Positions 44,595-53,742 of a stretch of DNA of 64,000 nt are shown piece after piece; the stretch's first letter is position 1, and every line of letters begins with the position of its first letter. Source of the DNA: Blautia pseudococcoides (GTDB lineage: Bacteria > Bacillota > Clostridia > Lachnospirales > Lachnospiraceae). The DNA is taken from assembly GCF_001689125.2 (NCBI RefSeq), contig NZ_CP015405.2, forward strand, positions 897,001 to 961,000. Direction: 5' to 3'. Under the pieces are notes generated by a model that saw nothing but the letters and a program-made list of their open reading frames with translations, searched no databases and was not told the origin of the DNA. The position numbers were made by a program, and so were the translations under genes.

Positions 44595-44781
44595 AATTGA
44601 ATGGGGATTTTTTTACCGGACAGCATCATATGGCCCCGGCTCTGTACCGGCCTCCGATTGTTCGATTTTTGGTCTGACTTTTGGGGGATTCACCCCGCTT
44701 CCCTCCTCCGCCTTGCGGACTGACAAAATATGCAGCACTGCTATAGTTCCTGACCGGAAGGAATACCGGCCGGGGATTCAG

Positions 44782-45714
44782 TTACAGACATTCTTCCGGA
44801 CGTTTATCATATCTCAGCCCTTTGAAGACAGATTGATGTCTTCCGTCACTCCCTACTCTGGGCATATATTTCACTACACCTACTAATTTTGGCTGCACCC
44901 AGACTGCCTCCTTATTTCCATGACCGCTTGGTGTATTGGCGGGGGGATAACCGGATGGCAATTTTAGCAGCTGTTCTAACGTATCGGCTCCTACCCCCAT
45001 TGTCACATGTCCTTCATAGACGATCACATGATCTTTATATTTCCCCAGAACAAGACTGATCATATTATTTTGCTTTTGGATATAACCACAGATAATAAAA
45101 TCATCATCCAGCATCCGTTTTATTTTTATCCAGTCCTTCGTGCGTTTATCCTGTATATAGAGACTGTCCTTTTTTTTGGCAACTATGCCTTCTAATTCCT
45201 GCTGTTCTGCCATCTGATAAAAGGCGGTTCCATTGCCTTCCACATATCTTGATAAGACCAACCGTTCGGATTCCGAAAAGGTTTTCTGTAAAAGAACCTT
45301 TCTCTCCAGTAATGGCAGAGCTGTTACATCCCTGTCCTTATAATATAAGATATCAAACGCAACGAATGTAGCAGGAAACTGCTTTGACGCAAGTTCAATT
45401 TTAAATTTATTCGCTGTAAGACTGCGGCGTTGGATCTCAAAGAAGTCAGGCCTGCCATTTTTCAGTACCATCAGTTCGCCGTCGAGAATGCATTTTTCTC
45501 CGGCCTGTCTCCATAATTCTTTTAATTCCGGTACTTTTGGTAACATTTTTTCATTACGCTTATTTCTCAACTCTGTTTTGCCGCTTGGGTCCAAATAGGC
45601 AATGCATCTTTCCCCGTCCCATTTCAATTCATAAATATACCTATCATCATCAAACGGATTTCCCTCTTGTCCAATGAGCATTGGTTTGATGTTTTTTGTT
45701 TCAAAATCAATCAT
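44782..45714 (-). CDS. ligD: ATP-dependent DNA ligase (LigD ligase domain only)
   Basis: A 310-residue ligase with the nucleotidyl-transfer motif YELKWDGERCIAYL (Lys about 30), ILDGELMVL, the GIVAKKKDSLY motif with its lysines, and a C-terminal OB fold. It is the ligase module of bacterial NHEJ, without the polymerase and phosphoesterase domains fused to it in LigD of mycobacteria and pseudomonads. Its start overlaps the Ku stop by four bases, so the pair is translated together and joins DNA double-strand ends. Confidence 0.92.
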   Translation of the reverse strand: MIDFETKNIKPMLIGQEGNPFDDDRYIYELKWDGERCIAYLDPSGKTELRNKRNEKMLPKVPELKELWRQAGEKCILDGELMVLKNGRPDFFEIQRRSLTANKFKIELASKQFPATFVAFDILYYKDRDVTALPLLERKVLLQKTFSESERLVLSRYVEGNGTAFYQMAEQQELEGIVAKKKDSLYIQDKRTKDWIKIKRMLDDDFIICGYIQKQNNMISLVLGKYKDHVIVYEGHVTMGVGADTLEQLLKLPSGYPPANTPSGHGNKEAVWVQPKLVGVVKYMPRVGSDGRHQSVFKGLRYDKRPEECL

Positions 45715-46520
45715 GCTGTGGCTTTCCTGGTTCTGGGTTTTTTAGGCGGGGTGTTGTCTCCGTTTGTACTTACCTGATTAAGTGATTTTTGTAATGCCTC
45801 CATGAGATCGATCACATTTGAGGGTCTCTCTTCCGGGGCAGCAGTTATTTCCTCACCATTGATCTTAGCTTCTATAATTTCTCTTAATCTTTTTTGATAT
45901 TCATTATGATACTGCTCAGGCTGGAAATTCTGTACCATAGAATTTACTAAGGTTTTTGCCATGTTCATTTCCGGCTCAGTTAGATCCGGATGAGCAATGT
46001 CCTTTGGCATTTCCTTTATTTCATCCGCAAAGAACATAGTCTCAATTAAAATTTCTTCTCCGGTGGGTATCAGCGCAAGAAGCTTTTCAGATTGTCCTAA
46101 TACTGCTTTTGCGATCGCTACCTTTTTTTCCTCATACATTGCCCGCCGAAGTAATTCATATGCCTTATCACCACCAAGCTCCGGCACTGCATGATAAGTC
46201 TTGTCATAGAATACCGGAGGTATGCTGCTCAGATTTGCAAAATGAATAATTTGTACGGTACGGTCTTTTTCGGTTTTGGCTTTCTCAAAATCGGCATCTG
46301 TCATGGTCACGTATTGCCCCGGGGCAAACTCGAACCCCTTTATGATATCCTGTGTCCCCACTTCTTTACCGCAATTGGCACAAACCTTCTTGTATTTGAC
46401 CCTTGATCCATCTTCCTTACATAGCTGATTAAAGTGTATATCACTATCCTGCGTCGCTGTATAGAGCGCCACGGGAATATGAACCAACCCAAATGAGATT
46501 GCTGCTTTTTGTGCTGCCAT
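45711..46520 (-). CDS. ku: Ku-family DNA end-binding protein
   Basis: The 269-residue bacterial Ku forms a ring that holds broken DNA ends and recruits the ligase. It opens AAQKAAISFGLVHIPVALY and contains KYKKVCANCGKEV, a possible zinc knuckle (two Cys only), then the beta-barrel core and a C-terminal basic tail PPKKPRTRKATA for DNA or ligase contact. I choose ATG 46520 rather than GTG 46529: AAAGGA is at a workable distance only from the former. First gene of the two-gene NHEJ operon. Confidence 0.93.
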   Translation of the reverse strand: MAAQKAAISFGLVHIPVALYTATQDSDIHFNQLCKEDGSRVKYKKVCANCGKEVGTQDIIKGFEFAPGQYVTMTDADFEKAKTEKDRTVQIIHFANLSSIPPVFYDKTYHAVPELGGDKAYELLRRAMYEEKKVAIAKAVLGQSEKLLALIPTGEEILIETMFFADEIKEMPKDIAHPDLTEPEMNMAKTLVNSMVQNFQPEQYHNEYQKRLREIIEAKINGEEITAAPEERPSNVIDLMEALQKSLNQVSTNGDNTPPKKPRTRKATA

Positions 46521-46553
46521 TTTATCCACATCCTTTTTCTTTTTAGTATTTAC

Positions 46554-46582
46554 TGTATACAGAAAAATTAAAACTGGTTAAA
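46554..46582 (-). promoter_or_regulatory. promoter of ku-ligD
   Basis: On the minus strand TTTAAC (46582-46577), 17-base spacer, TATACA (46559-46554). Confidence 0.5.
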
Positions 46583-46664
46583 AATGGCCGGCACTATGGC
46601 AGTGACGGCACAAATGTTAGTCATTTAAGTAAATACATATAACAGGCAGAGGATAAATCACTAT

Positions 46665-46699
46665 AAAAATAAAAGAACCCTGCATAAATACAGGATTCT
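46665..46699 (-). terminator. terminator of tRNA-Thr
   Basis: On the minus strand AGAATCCTG and CAGGGTTCT form a 9-bp stem (one G-U pair) around 8 bases, followed by TTTATTTT. Confidence 0.75.
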
Positions 46700-46703
46700 C
46701 GAA

Positions 46704-46776
46704 AGCTGGAAATGAGACTCGAACTCACGACCCCTTCATTACGAGTGAAGTGCTCTACCGACTGAGCTATTCCAGC
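46704..46776 (-). tRNA. tRNA-Thr (anticodon CGT)
   Basis: A complete cloverleaf on the minus strand: acceptor GCTGGAA/TTCCAGC, D arm GCTC/GAGC, anticodon stem CTTCA/TGAAG with loop CTCGTAA (anticodon CGT, reading ACG), T arm with TTCGAGT. CCA is not encoded. Confidence 0.95.
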
Positions 46777-46798
46777 TTGTGTTTTACATACAAATGAT

Positions 46799-46826
46799 AT
46801 TATACACGATTTTGGGAAAATTTCAA
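46799..46826 (-). promoter_or_regulatory. promoter of tRNA-Thr
   Basis: On the minus strand TTGAAA (46826-46821), 16-base spacer, perfect TATAAT (46804-46799). Confidence 0.7.
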
Positions 46827-46941
46827 CTATTTTTTACAAATTTTGTCCTATATTTTGCACAGGGCATTATTTTAAGCTGGTGGTCAAAAGGAAAATCTGT
46901 TCGTAAAATGGATGAATTCTCTCTGAATTACTTGTCGGTAA

Positions 46942-46970
46942 TTGACAACTCCGAACATTTGTGCCATTAT
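46942..46970 (+). promoter_or_regulatory. promoter of the pot operon
   Basis: Perfect TTGACA (46942-46947), 17-base spacer, CATTAT (46965-46970), 40 bases before potA. Confidence 0.65.
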
Positions 46971-47009
46971 ATACCAGAGATAGTTTATTAAGATAAAGAA
47001 GGACACTAC

Positions 47010-48149
47010 ATGAACGATATACGACACCCGCAAGAAAACCCCGCAGATTTGGACCGGACAAGTGCGGGAAAAGATAAGTTATTGGAATTAAAAGGAATCA
47101 GTAAGAGTTTCGGTACCACAGATGTGCTCCGGGACATTGACCTCTCCATTGAAAGAGGGGAATTTATCACGTTTTTAGGCGCATCCGGCTGCGGAAAAAC
47201 CACAACCCTGCGCATCATCGCCGGGCTGGAGATGCCGGATAAAGGTCAGGTGATTCTGGAAGGCAGAGATGTGACCCTGCTGGAACCCCATCAGAGAGAT
47301 GTAAATACCGTGTTCCAGAATTATGCCCTGTTTCCCCATATGAACGTGGAGGCAAACATTGGCTATGGTCTGAAAATCCGCAGGGTTCCCAAGAATGAGA
47401 TCAAAGAAAAAGTGAGAAAAATGCTGGATCTAGTCCAGCTCTCCGGTTATGAAAAGCGTATGCCCTCAGAACTGTCAGGGGGGCAGAAACAGAGAGTTGC
47501 CATTGCCCGCTCCCTGATCAACAGTCCCAGGCTTTTGCTTCTGGACGAGCCTTTGGGCGCCCTGGACTTAAAACTGCGAAGAGCCATGCAGACGGAATTG
47601 AAACGGCTGCAGAAAAAGCTGGGTATCACCTTCCTGTACATAACCCATGACCAGGAGGAGGCGATCAATATGTCAGACCGTATTGTGGTCATGCGGGACG
47701 GGCAGTTTGAGCAGATCGGAACCCCGGATGAGATCTACAACCGCCCAAAGACCAGTTATGTGGCTGATTTTGTGGGCAACGCCAATATTATCTCCGGTGT
47801 TGTGGAGCGTATAGATGGGGAGCTGACAGACATCCGTGTGAACAGCCGCCTCATTACAGCCAAAACGGTGGACGGCCTGAAAGAGGGCGGCCGGGCAGTA
47901 GTGGCTGTGAGAAGGGAAAATATCAAAGTCTGCCGCCAGTGCAAAAAGGGCCTTCCGGCAGTGATCACAGATAAATCCTTTAATGCCGGACAGCTTCACA
48001 TGGTCTTTAAACTGGAGGACGGCAAGGAAGTGGTTGCCAGCCATTACGGTATAGATACAGATTTGACCGTGGATCAGAAAGTCTGTGTGGGATGGGAACC
48101 GGAACACGCTGTCTTTGTGGATATGGATGAAGCAGCACAGGGGGCATGA
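47010..48149 (+). CDS. potA: spermidine/putrescine ABC transporter ATPase
   Basis: The 379-residue ATPase powers polyamine import. It has Walker A GASGCGKTT (about 55-63), Q loop, signature LSGGQKQR, Walker B LLLDEPLGALD and the switch His in ITHD, followed by a C-terminal TOBE-type regulatory domain (about 285-375). AAGGA precedes the ATG. Its stop overlaps the potB start (ATGA), beginning a tightly coupled potABCD series. Confidence 0.95.
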   Translation: MNDIRHPQENPADLDRTSAGKDKLLELKGISKSFGTTDVLRDIDLSIERGEFITFLGASGCGKTTTLRIIAGLEMPDKGQVILEGRDVTLLEPHQRDVNTVFQNYALFPHMNVEANIGYGLKIRRVPKNEIKEKVRKMLDLVQLSGYEKRMPSELSGGQKQRVAIARSLINSPRLLLLDEPLGALDLKLRRAMQTELKRLQKKLGITFLYITHDQEEAINMSDRIVVMRDGQFEQIGTPDEIYNRPKTSYVADFVGNANIISGVVERIDGELTDIRVNSRLITAKTVDGLKEGGRAVVAVRRENIKVCRQCKKGLPAVITDKSFNAGQLHMVFKLEDGKEVVASHYGIDTDLTVDQKVCVGWEPEHAVFVDMDEAAQGA

Positions 48150-49009
48150 ACATGGAAAAAAAGAAAAAATCAGGACTGTTTCTAACGGTTGCGCCCCTCT
48201 ATATCTTCACCCTGGTCTTTGTGGCAGGTCCCCTGCTCTATATGATAGCACTGAGCTTTGCCACAAACAGCGACGGGTGGGGAACCGTGTGGAAATTCAC
48301 CCTGGAAAATTATAAAAAGATAGCAGACCCGGTTTATCTAAAGAGTTTTACCCAGTCCTTCCAGCTTGCTTTTACCAGTACCATCTGCATTACGCTTCTG
48401 GGATATCCCTTCGGATACTTTATGGCAAAGCAGTCCGCAAAATGGAAGAAGAGGATCATGCTGCTGATCATGGTGCCTTTCTGGACCAGTTCCCTGATCC
48501 GTATGTACGGATGGATCATCCTGCTCCAGGCGAAAGGTGTTTTTAACACGCTGTTAATGAAGCTGGGCATAATCCAGGAGCCTCTGAAAATCCTATATTC
48601 CTACCCTGCAGTGGTCATTGGTATGATTTATGCCCTGCTGCCCTTTATGGTCCTGTCCGTGTATTCCAGCGTGGAAAAAATGGACTGGTCTTTGGTGGAA
48701 GCCGCAAGGGATTTGGGCGCCAGCCGTGCGAAGGCATTTATGACGGTTACGCTGAAGCCGACGCTGCCGGGACTTCTGACAGGTGTGATCCTGTCCTTTG
48801 TGCCGTCCATGGGACTGTTTTTTATTGCGGATATTTTAGGAGGCAATAAAATCGTTCTGGTGGGAAGCGTCATTCAGGACCAGCTCACAAGAGGCAGCAA
48901 CTGGCCCTTTGCAGCAGCCCTGGCAGTGGTGCTCATGGCACTTACTTCCATAATGATCTACCTGTACCGGAAAATAACCCACGTAAAAGATTTGGAGGGA
49001 TTCTTTTGA
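48146..49009 (+). CDS. potB: spermidine/putrescine ABC permease
   Basis: A 287-residue inner-membrane permease with six helices and the EAA loop EAARDLGASRAKAFMTVTL near residue 190 that docks the ATPase. It opens with a lysine-rich stretch and a strong first helix. Overlaps potA by four bases and potC by four. Confidence 0.94.
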   Translation: MNMEKKKKSGLFLTVAPLYIFTLVFVAGPLLYMIALSFATNSDGWGTVWKFTLENYKKIADPVYLKSFTQSFQLAFTSTICITLLGYPFGYFMAKQSAKWKKRIMLLIMVPFWTSSLIRMYGWIILLQAKGVFNTLLMKLGIIQEPLKILYSYPAVVIGMIYALLPFMVLSVYSSVEKMDWSLVEAARDLGASRAKAFMTVTLKPTLPGLLTGVILSFVPSMGLFFIADILGGNKIVLVGSVIQDQLTRGSNWPFAAALAVVLMALTSIMIYLYRKITHVKDLEGFF

Positions 49010-49806
49010 GAAAAAAACATAAGCTGTCAGGCATTTATCTGGCGGTCCTGCTGCTCATCATGTATCTCCCCATTGTGATGGTGGTGATATTTTCCTTTAA
49101 TGAGTCCAAGCTGACAGCCAGCTTTACAGGATTTTCCTTGAAATGGTATGAAACGCTCTGGCACGACAGGGATATCAAAGAGGCGCTTTTCAACAGCATA
49201 CTTCTGGGTGTCATAAGCTGCGCGGTCTCAGCAGTGATCGGGACCCTGGGCGCTGTGGGTATGGCGCGGGCGGATTATAAGACAAAAGGCATGATGGAGT
49301 ATCTGTCCACGGTTCCCATCATGATTCCGGAAATTATTCTGGGCATGGTATTTCTTGCCTTTTTCTCCTTATTAAACCTGCCTTTTGGTATGACAACCCT
49401 GGTAATTGCGCATACTACATTTTGTATTCCCTATATATTTATGATGGTGAAGGCAAGGCTTGTGGGAATTGACAGGTCTTTGGAGGAGGCCGCCCGGGAT
49501 TTGGGGGCATCTCAGATCCGGACCTTTTTTGACATAACACTGCCGCTGATCATGCCGGCGGTTCTGTCGGGAAGCCTGCTTGCATTTGCCATGTCCTTTG
49601 ATGATGTGGTCATCAGTATTTTTGTAAACGGTCCAAGGCTCAACACCCTCCCGGTGAAAGTTTACACCCAGTTAAAGACAGGGGTGACGCCGGAGATCAA
49701 CGCGCTTTGCACCATAATTTTAGTGGCCATCGTACTGGTCCTGGGCATTTCTGCTTTGGTGCAGAAAAGGCAGGAACGCAGACGGGGAGAACTTTCAGAA
49801 AGATGA
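49006..49806 (+). CDS. potC: spermidine/putrescine ABC permease
   Basis: A 266-residue permease, the partner of PotB, with six helices and its own EAA loop EEAARDLGASQIRTFFDITL near residue 165. It starts with TTG inside the overlap TTGA with the potB stop, so it depends on translational coupling; no ATG is available close by. Confidence 0.93.
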   Translation: MRKKHKLSGIYLAVLLLIMYLPIVMVVIFSFNESKLTASFTGFSLKWYETLWHDRDIKEALFNSILLGVISCAVSAVIGTLGAVGMARADYKTKGMMEYLSTVPIMIPEIILGMVFLAFFSLLNLPFGMTTLVIAHTTFCIPYIFMMVKARLVGIDRSLEEAARDLGASQIRTFFDITLPLIMPAVLSGSLLAFAMSFDDVVISIFVNGPRLNTLPVKVYTQLKTGVTPEINALCTIILVAIVLVLGISALVQKRQERRRGELSER

Positions 49807-49815
49807 GGTAAAAAT

Positions 49816-50856
49816 ATGAAGAGAAGATTAGCAGCCCTTACACTGTGTTTTGCAATGGCAGCTTCCATGCTTGCCGGATGCGGCGAGAAAGAGGAAGATG
49901 ACAACAAGGAACTGGTCCTCTACACCTGGGAGGGCCTTTTCCCCCAGGAGGTCCTGGATGGTTTCGAGGAAGAGACAGGGATCAAAATTATAAGCTCCAA
50001 CTTTGATACAAATGAAACCATGCTGGAAAAAATCCAGCAGACAGACGGAAAAGACTATGATATTGTTGTGGGTGATGACTACATTATTGAGCAGATCGTG
50101 AAAAACGGTCTGGCTAAAAAGCTGGACACATCACAAATCGGTAATTTTAAAAATATCAATCCCCTGTACCAGAGCCAGTTCTATGATCCGGACAATGAAT
50201 ATACCATTCCTCACGGAGCAGGCATTCCTCTGATCGTATACGACCCGGAACAGATAGACTTTGAGATCAAGGGATACGAGGATTTGTGGAATCCCAAACT
50301 GGAAGATAAGATCGCCATGATCGGCAGCTATCGTGCTGTCAATGGGTTTGTACTTCAGACCATGGGAAAATCCATGAATGAGGAAGACGTACAGGTCATT
50401 GAACAGGCCGGGGAAAAATTAAAAGAGCTGGCTCCCAATATCCGTATGATCCAGGACAGTGATACACAGAACGCCCTGTTAAACGGCGAGGCAGGCGTTG
50501 CATATCTCTACACCTCCCAGGTGACGGCGGCTTTGGCAGAGAACCCGGATCTGAAGGTGGTTTACCCGGAAGAAGGCCTGGGATTTGGCATCATGAATCT
50601 GTTTGTCCCGAAAAATGCGCCGGATGAGCTGAATGCGTACAAATTCCTGGATTACATTCTGGAACCGGAAGTTGCCGCTAAATGCTTTGATGCATTGGGA
50701 TATTACTGTACCACCCGGGCAGCCGATGATTTGGTGAATCCCAACCTGGTCGTTCCGGATTCCGTGACAAAAGGAGAAATTGTGCAGAACGTAAGCGGGG
50801 AAGCCAATGAGGCTTATGAGAAAAACTGGACAGAATTCAAAGCTGCATGTGACTAA
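49816..50856 (+). CDS. potD: spermidine/putrescine-binding lipoprotein
   Basis: The 346-residue extracellular receptor. Signal peptide with lipobox LAGC (Cys about 22), then the PotD fold: LYTWEGLFPQEVLDGFEEETG, the IVVGDDYIIEQI loop and VAYLYTSQV. In a Gram-positive cell it is anchored by lipid outside the membrane beside PotBC. It ends only 20 bases ahead of the HD-domain gene, with no terminator between. Confidence 0.94.
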   Translation: MKRRLAALTLCFAMAASMLAGCGEKEEDDNKELVLYTWEGLFPQEVLDGFEEETGIKIISSNFDTNETMLEKIQQTDGKDYDIVVGDDYIIEQIVKNGLAKKLDTSQIGNFKNINPLYQSQFYDPDNEYTIPHGAGIPLIVYDPEQIDFEIKGYEDLWNPKLEDKIAMIGSYRAVNGFVLQTMGKSMNEEDVQVIEQAGEKLKELAPNIRMIQDSDTQNALLNGEAGVAYLYTSQVTAALAENPDLKVVYPEEGLGFGIMNLFVPKNAPDELNAYKFLDYILEPEVAAKCFDALGYYCTTRAADDLVNPNLVVPDSVTKGEIVQNVSGEANEAYEKNWTEFKAACD

Positions 50857-50876
50857 GGAAAAAGGAGGTACATACA

Positions 50877-51470
50877 ATGCAGACAAAAGTGACAAGAGAG
50901 AAAGCATTAGAACTTCTGGAAAAATACAATAAAGAGGAATTCCATATCCTCCATGCCCTGACTGTGGAAGGCGTTATGCGCTGGTATGCAGGTGAGATGG
51001 GATTTGGGGATGAGGCTGATTTCTGGGCCTTGGCAGGCTTGCTGCACGATGTGGATTTTGAGCAGTTCCCGGAGGAACTCTGCAAGAAAGCGCCGGAGCT
51101 TCTGGCGGAGATTGATGCGGAGGACGAGCTTATCCATGCAGTTGTAAGCCATGGATACGGACTTTGTTCTGAAGTGAAGCCGGAGCATCTGATGGAAAAG
51201 ATCATGTTTGCCTCCGATGAGCTTACAGGCCTGATCTGGGCAGCGGCCAAAATGCGTCCTTCCAAAAGTGTCATGGATATGGAAGTGTCCAGCGTCAAGA
51301 AAAAATTTAAGGACAAGAGGTTTGCAGCCGGCTGTTCCAGAGACGTGATCAAGACCGGTGCCGAGATGCTGGGCTGGGAACTGACAGAGTTATTTGACAA
51401 GACCATCATGGCTATGCGTTCCTGTGAAGCTTCTGTGGCCCGGGAGTGTGAAGAACTGGCAGCACAGTGA
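50877..51470 (+). CDS. HD-domain phosphohydrolase
   Basis: A 197-residue soluble metal-dependent phosphohydrolase of the HDIG-like group. Histidines in FHILHALTVEGVMRWYAG and the HD pair in LAGLLHDVDFEQFP, then HAVVSHGYG, give the metal site. Members act on nucleotides or cyclic nucleotides; the exact substrate is unknown. An excellent AAAGGAGGT precedes the ATG. It is probably cotranscribed with potABCD and with the LRR gene one base behind it. Confidence 0.85.
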   Translation: MQTKVTREKALELLEKYNKEEFHILHALTVEGVMRWYAGEMGFGDEADFWALAGLLHDVDFEQFPEELCKKAPELLAEIDAEDELIHAVVSHGYGLCSEVKPEHLMEKIMFASDELTGLIWAAAKMRPSKSVMDMEVSSVKKKFKDKRFAAGCSRDVIKTGAEMLGWELTELFDKTIMAMRSCEASVARECEELAAQ

Positions 51471-51471
51471 T

Positions 51472-52329
51472 ATGAATGATAAATATGAGATGAATAAGGG
51501 CAAAAGGGATGCGGAAGCATCCTTTTTGCCTGCTTACTATTATTCCCCCTGGAAAGAGGGAAGGTCAAAAGAAGAGCAGGAACTTCTGCTGGGTGCAGAG
51601 GAGATGGAGATTGCGGACGGCGTGGAGGAAATTGGAAACTACACCTTTTATGGCTGTGGAAATTTAAGGCGTCTCTCATTCACAGATACCCTGAAGCGCA
51701 TCGGCGGCGGTTCCTTTACCGGTTGTTCTGCACTGAGGGAGCTGCAGGTCCTCATGGAGAAAGGAGCCAAAAGCTGCATAACGGATGTGGTGGCGGAAAC
51801 CTTTCACGAGGTGTTTGTGGTGATCACGTTCAGAGGGACAAAGGACAGCGCCAGACTGGTATTCCCGGAGTATTATGAGGAGGGTGTGGAGAACACACCG
51901 GCCAGGATCCTGGAGACACATTTTCATGGTTCCGGGTACCGCTACCGCCAGTGTTTTACAGAAAAGCGCGTAGATTATCAACGCTATGACAGTTTGTTTG
52001 AGGTGGCAAAGGTATATGAAAAATCTGAGATCCTGATCCCTATGGCCATGGGGCGTCTCAGGTATCCCTATGAACTGGGGGATAAGGCGAAATTAGCGTA
52101 TGCCGCGTATGTAAGAGAGCATCTGGAGGAGACGGGAGATTATTTCCTGAAACAACAGGACTGGCACAGCGCCCTGTCTTATCTGGCAAAAGAAGTATTG
52201 CAGAAATCTAACGAGATGGAGCGGCTTTTGTACCGGGCTTCCCGGATTGGACAGACAGAGGCCGTGAGCCTTCTGATGGATGAGAAGAGAAAACTGTTTG
52301 GCAGGATCGTAAAGTCCTTTGAATTTTAA
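51472..52329 (+). CDS. BspA-type leucine-rich-repeat protein
   Basis: A 285-residue protein without signal peptide, so probably cytoplasmic. Residues about 45-90 form two or more LRR_5 repeats (VEEIGNYTFYGCGNLRRLSF, then a second with FTGCSALREL). The rest is not recognised and ends in a helical ankyrin-like stretch (DWHSALSYLAKEVLQKSNE). No good ribosome site is seen; the start one base behind the HD stop implies coupling. It precedes the VWA/peptidase and MoxR genes and may serve as their substrate adaptor (inference). Confidence 0.75.
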   Translation: MNDKYEMNKGKRDAEASFLPAYYYSPWKEGRSKEEQELLLGAEEMEIADGVEEIGNYTFYGCGNLRRLSFTDTLKRIGGGSFTGCSALRELQVLMEKGAKSCITDVVAETFHEVFVVITFRGTKDSARLVFPEYYEEGVENTPARILETHFHGSGYRYRQCFTEKRVDYQRYDSLFEVAKVYEKSEILIPMAMGRLRYPYELGDKAKLAYAAYVREHLEETGDYFLKQQDWHSALSYLAKEVLQKSNEMERLLYRASRIGQTEAVSLLMDEKRKLFGRIVKSFEF

Positions 52330-52374
52330 CACGTAACGGTGAAGGCGCCAAACCGTTACAGAGGGAGTAGAGAT

Positions 52375-53742
52375 ATGGCACAGGAAATGGAAAAACGAAT
52401 CAACGAAGTGTGCGTCAGAATACTGGCAGCCTCCAAAAGCGAGCTTTATCTGCACATGCGTTTTCTGGATGTGGCCCTTGCCGCGTTTTCTTATGTGCAG
52501 AATCCGGAGATGGAGACCCTGGGAACAGACGGGGCTTTATTATATTATAATCCGGCGTATTTGGGCGGCCTCTACCGGCGGGGACGCGGGGAAGTCAACC
52601 GGGCGTATCTGCATATGGTGTTTCACTGTATATTTGCCCATCCGTGGAAAGATGTGCGGCGTAGGAAAAAAAGGGCTTGTGGGCTGCTGGGGGAAAATCT
52701 GGCGGATCTTTTGTGGGAGGTCTCCTGTGATATTGCCAGTGAGGCAATGGTTGACAGTATTCCCCTGCACTGTGTGCGCCGCCCCGCATCTGTTTTGCGG
52801 AGGGAGACTTACGCGGCACTTGGGCATAAGCGCAGGGTTCTTAACGCGGAAGGCGTTTTTACCGCTCTTTTGGAGGAAGGTCCGGACCTTGAGCGGCTTC
52901 AACAACTCAGAGGGGAATTTTATGTGGATGACCACAGCTTTTGGTCCGGCGGGAAAAGAAAGACGCCAAACCAGAGGCCAAAAGAAAACTGGGATGACAT
53001 CCGCAATAAGATGGAGACAGAACTGCAGAGTTTTGGACAGGACAGCGCCACGGGAGCCTCGGAGGGGCTTTTGGAGCAGATCAAGGTGGAGAACAGGGAT
53101 TCTTATGATTACCGCAGATTCCTGCAGAAATTTGCCGTGCTGAAAGAAGAACAGCAGATTGACCCGGATTCCTTTGATTATGGGTTTTACAGCTATGGGC
53201 TTTCCCTGTACGGCAATATGCCTCTCATTGAGCCGCAGGAGAGCCGGGAGGTAAAAAAGGTGGAGGAATTTGTCATTGCCATTGACACCTCCATGTCCTG
53301 CTCCGGTGAGCTGGTGAAGGCTTTTCTGAAAGAGACGTATTCCATTCTGAGGGAGACGGAGAGTTTTTTCAGGAAGATCAATATCCACATGATCCAGTGT
53401 GACGAGATTGTGAGAAGTGATGACAGGATCACCTCCGGGGAGGAACTGGAGGCCTACATGGAACATCTGGAACTTTTAGGCCAGGGAGGAACGGATTTCA
53501 GGCCGGTATTCACCTATGTGGAGGAGCTTCTGGCAAAGAGAGAGTTCACAAGCCTGAAAGGGCTTTTGTATTTCACCGACGGGAAAGGGATTTTTCCCCG
53601 GAAAATGCCCTGGTATGAGACAGCTTTTGTGCTGATACAGAAAGAATTTGAGGAAGTAGACGTGCCCGCCTGGGCCATTAAGATCTATCTGGACCAGGAG
53701 GAAATGGAGGCATACAAAGAGGGGATCAGGGATGAACATTAA
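52375..53742 (+). CDS. VWA-like metallopeptidase-related protein (DUF2201)
   Basis: A 455-residue soluble protein. The N-terminal part has HMVFHCIFAHPW near residue 80, an HxxxH metal-binding motif of the putative metallopeptidase family fused to VWA-like DUF2201. The C-terminal third (about 300-455) is VWA-like with the MIDAS motif DTSMSCSG and a downstream FTDGKG. Such proteins pair with MoxR ATPases, as here: the ATPase gene starts inside its last codons (11-bp overlap). GGGAGTAGAG sets the start at 52375. Reaction unproven; either peptidase or metal-ion-dependent protein binding. Confidence 0.82.
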   Translation: MAQEMEKRINEVCVRILAASKSELYLHMRFLDVALAAFSYVQNPEMETLGTDGALLYYNPAYLGGLYRRGRGEVNRAYLHMVFHCIFAHPWKDVRRRKKRACGLLGENLADLLWEVSCDIASEAMVDSIPLHCVRRPASVLRRETYAALGHKRRVLNAEGVFTALLEEGPDLERLQQLRGEFYVDDHSFWSGGKRKTPNQRPKENWDDIRNKMETELQSFGQDSATGASEGLLEQIKVENRDSYDYRRFLQKFAVLKEEQQIDPDSFDYGFYSYGLSLYGNMPLIEPQESREVKKVEEFVIAIDTSMSCSGELVKAFLKETYSILRETESFFRKINIHMIQCDEIVRSDDRITSGEELEAYMEHLELLGQGGTDFRPVFTYVEELLAKREFTSLKGLLYFTDGKGIFPRKMPWYETAFVLIQKEFEEVDVPAWAIKIYLDQEEMEAYKEGIRDEH

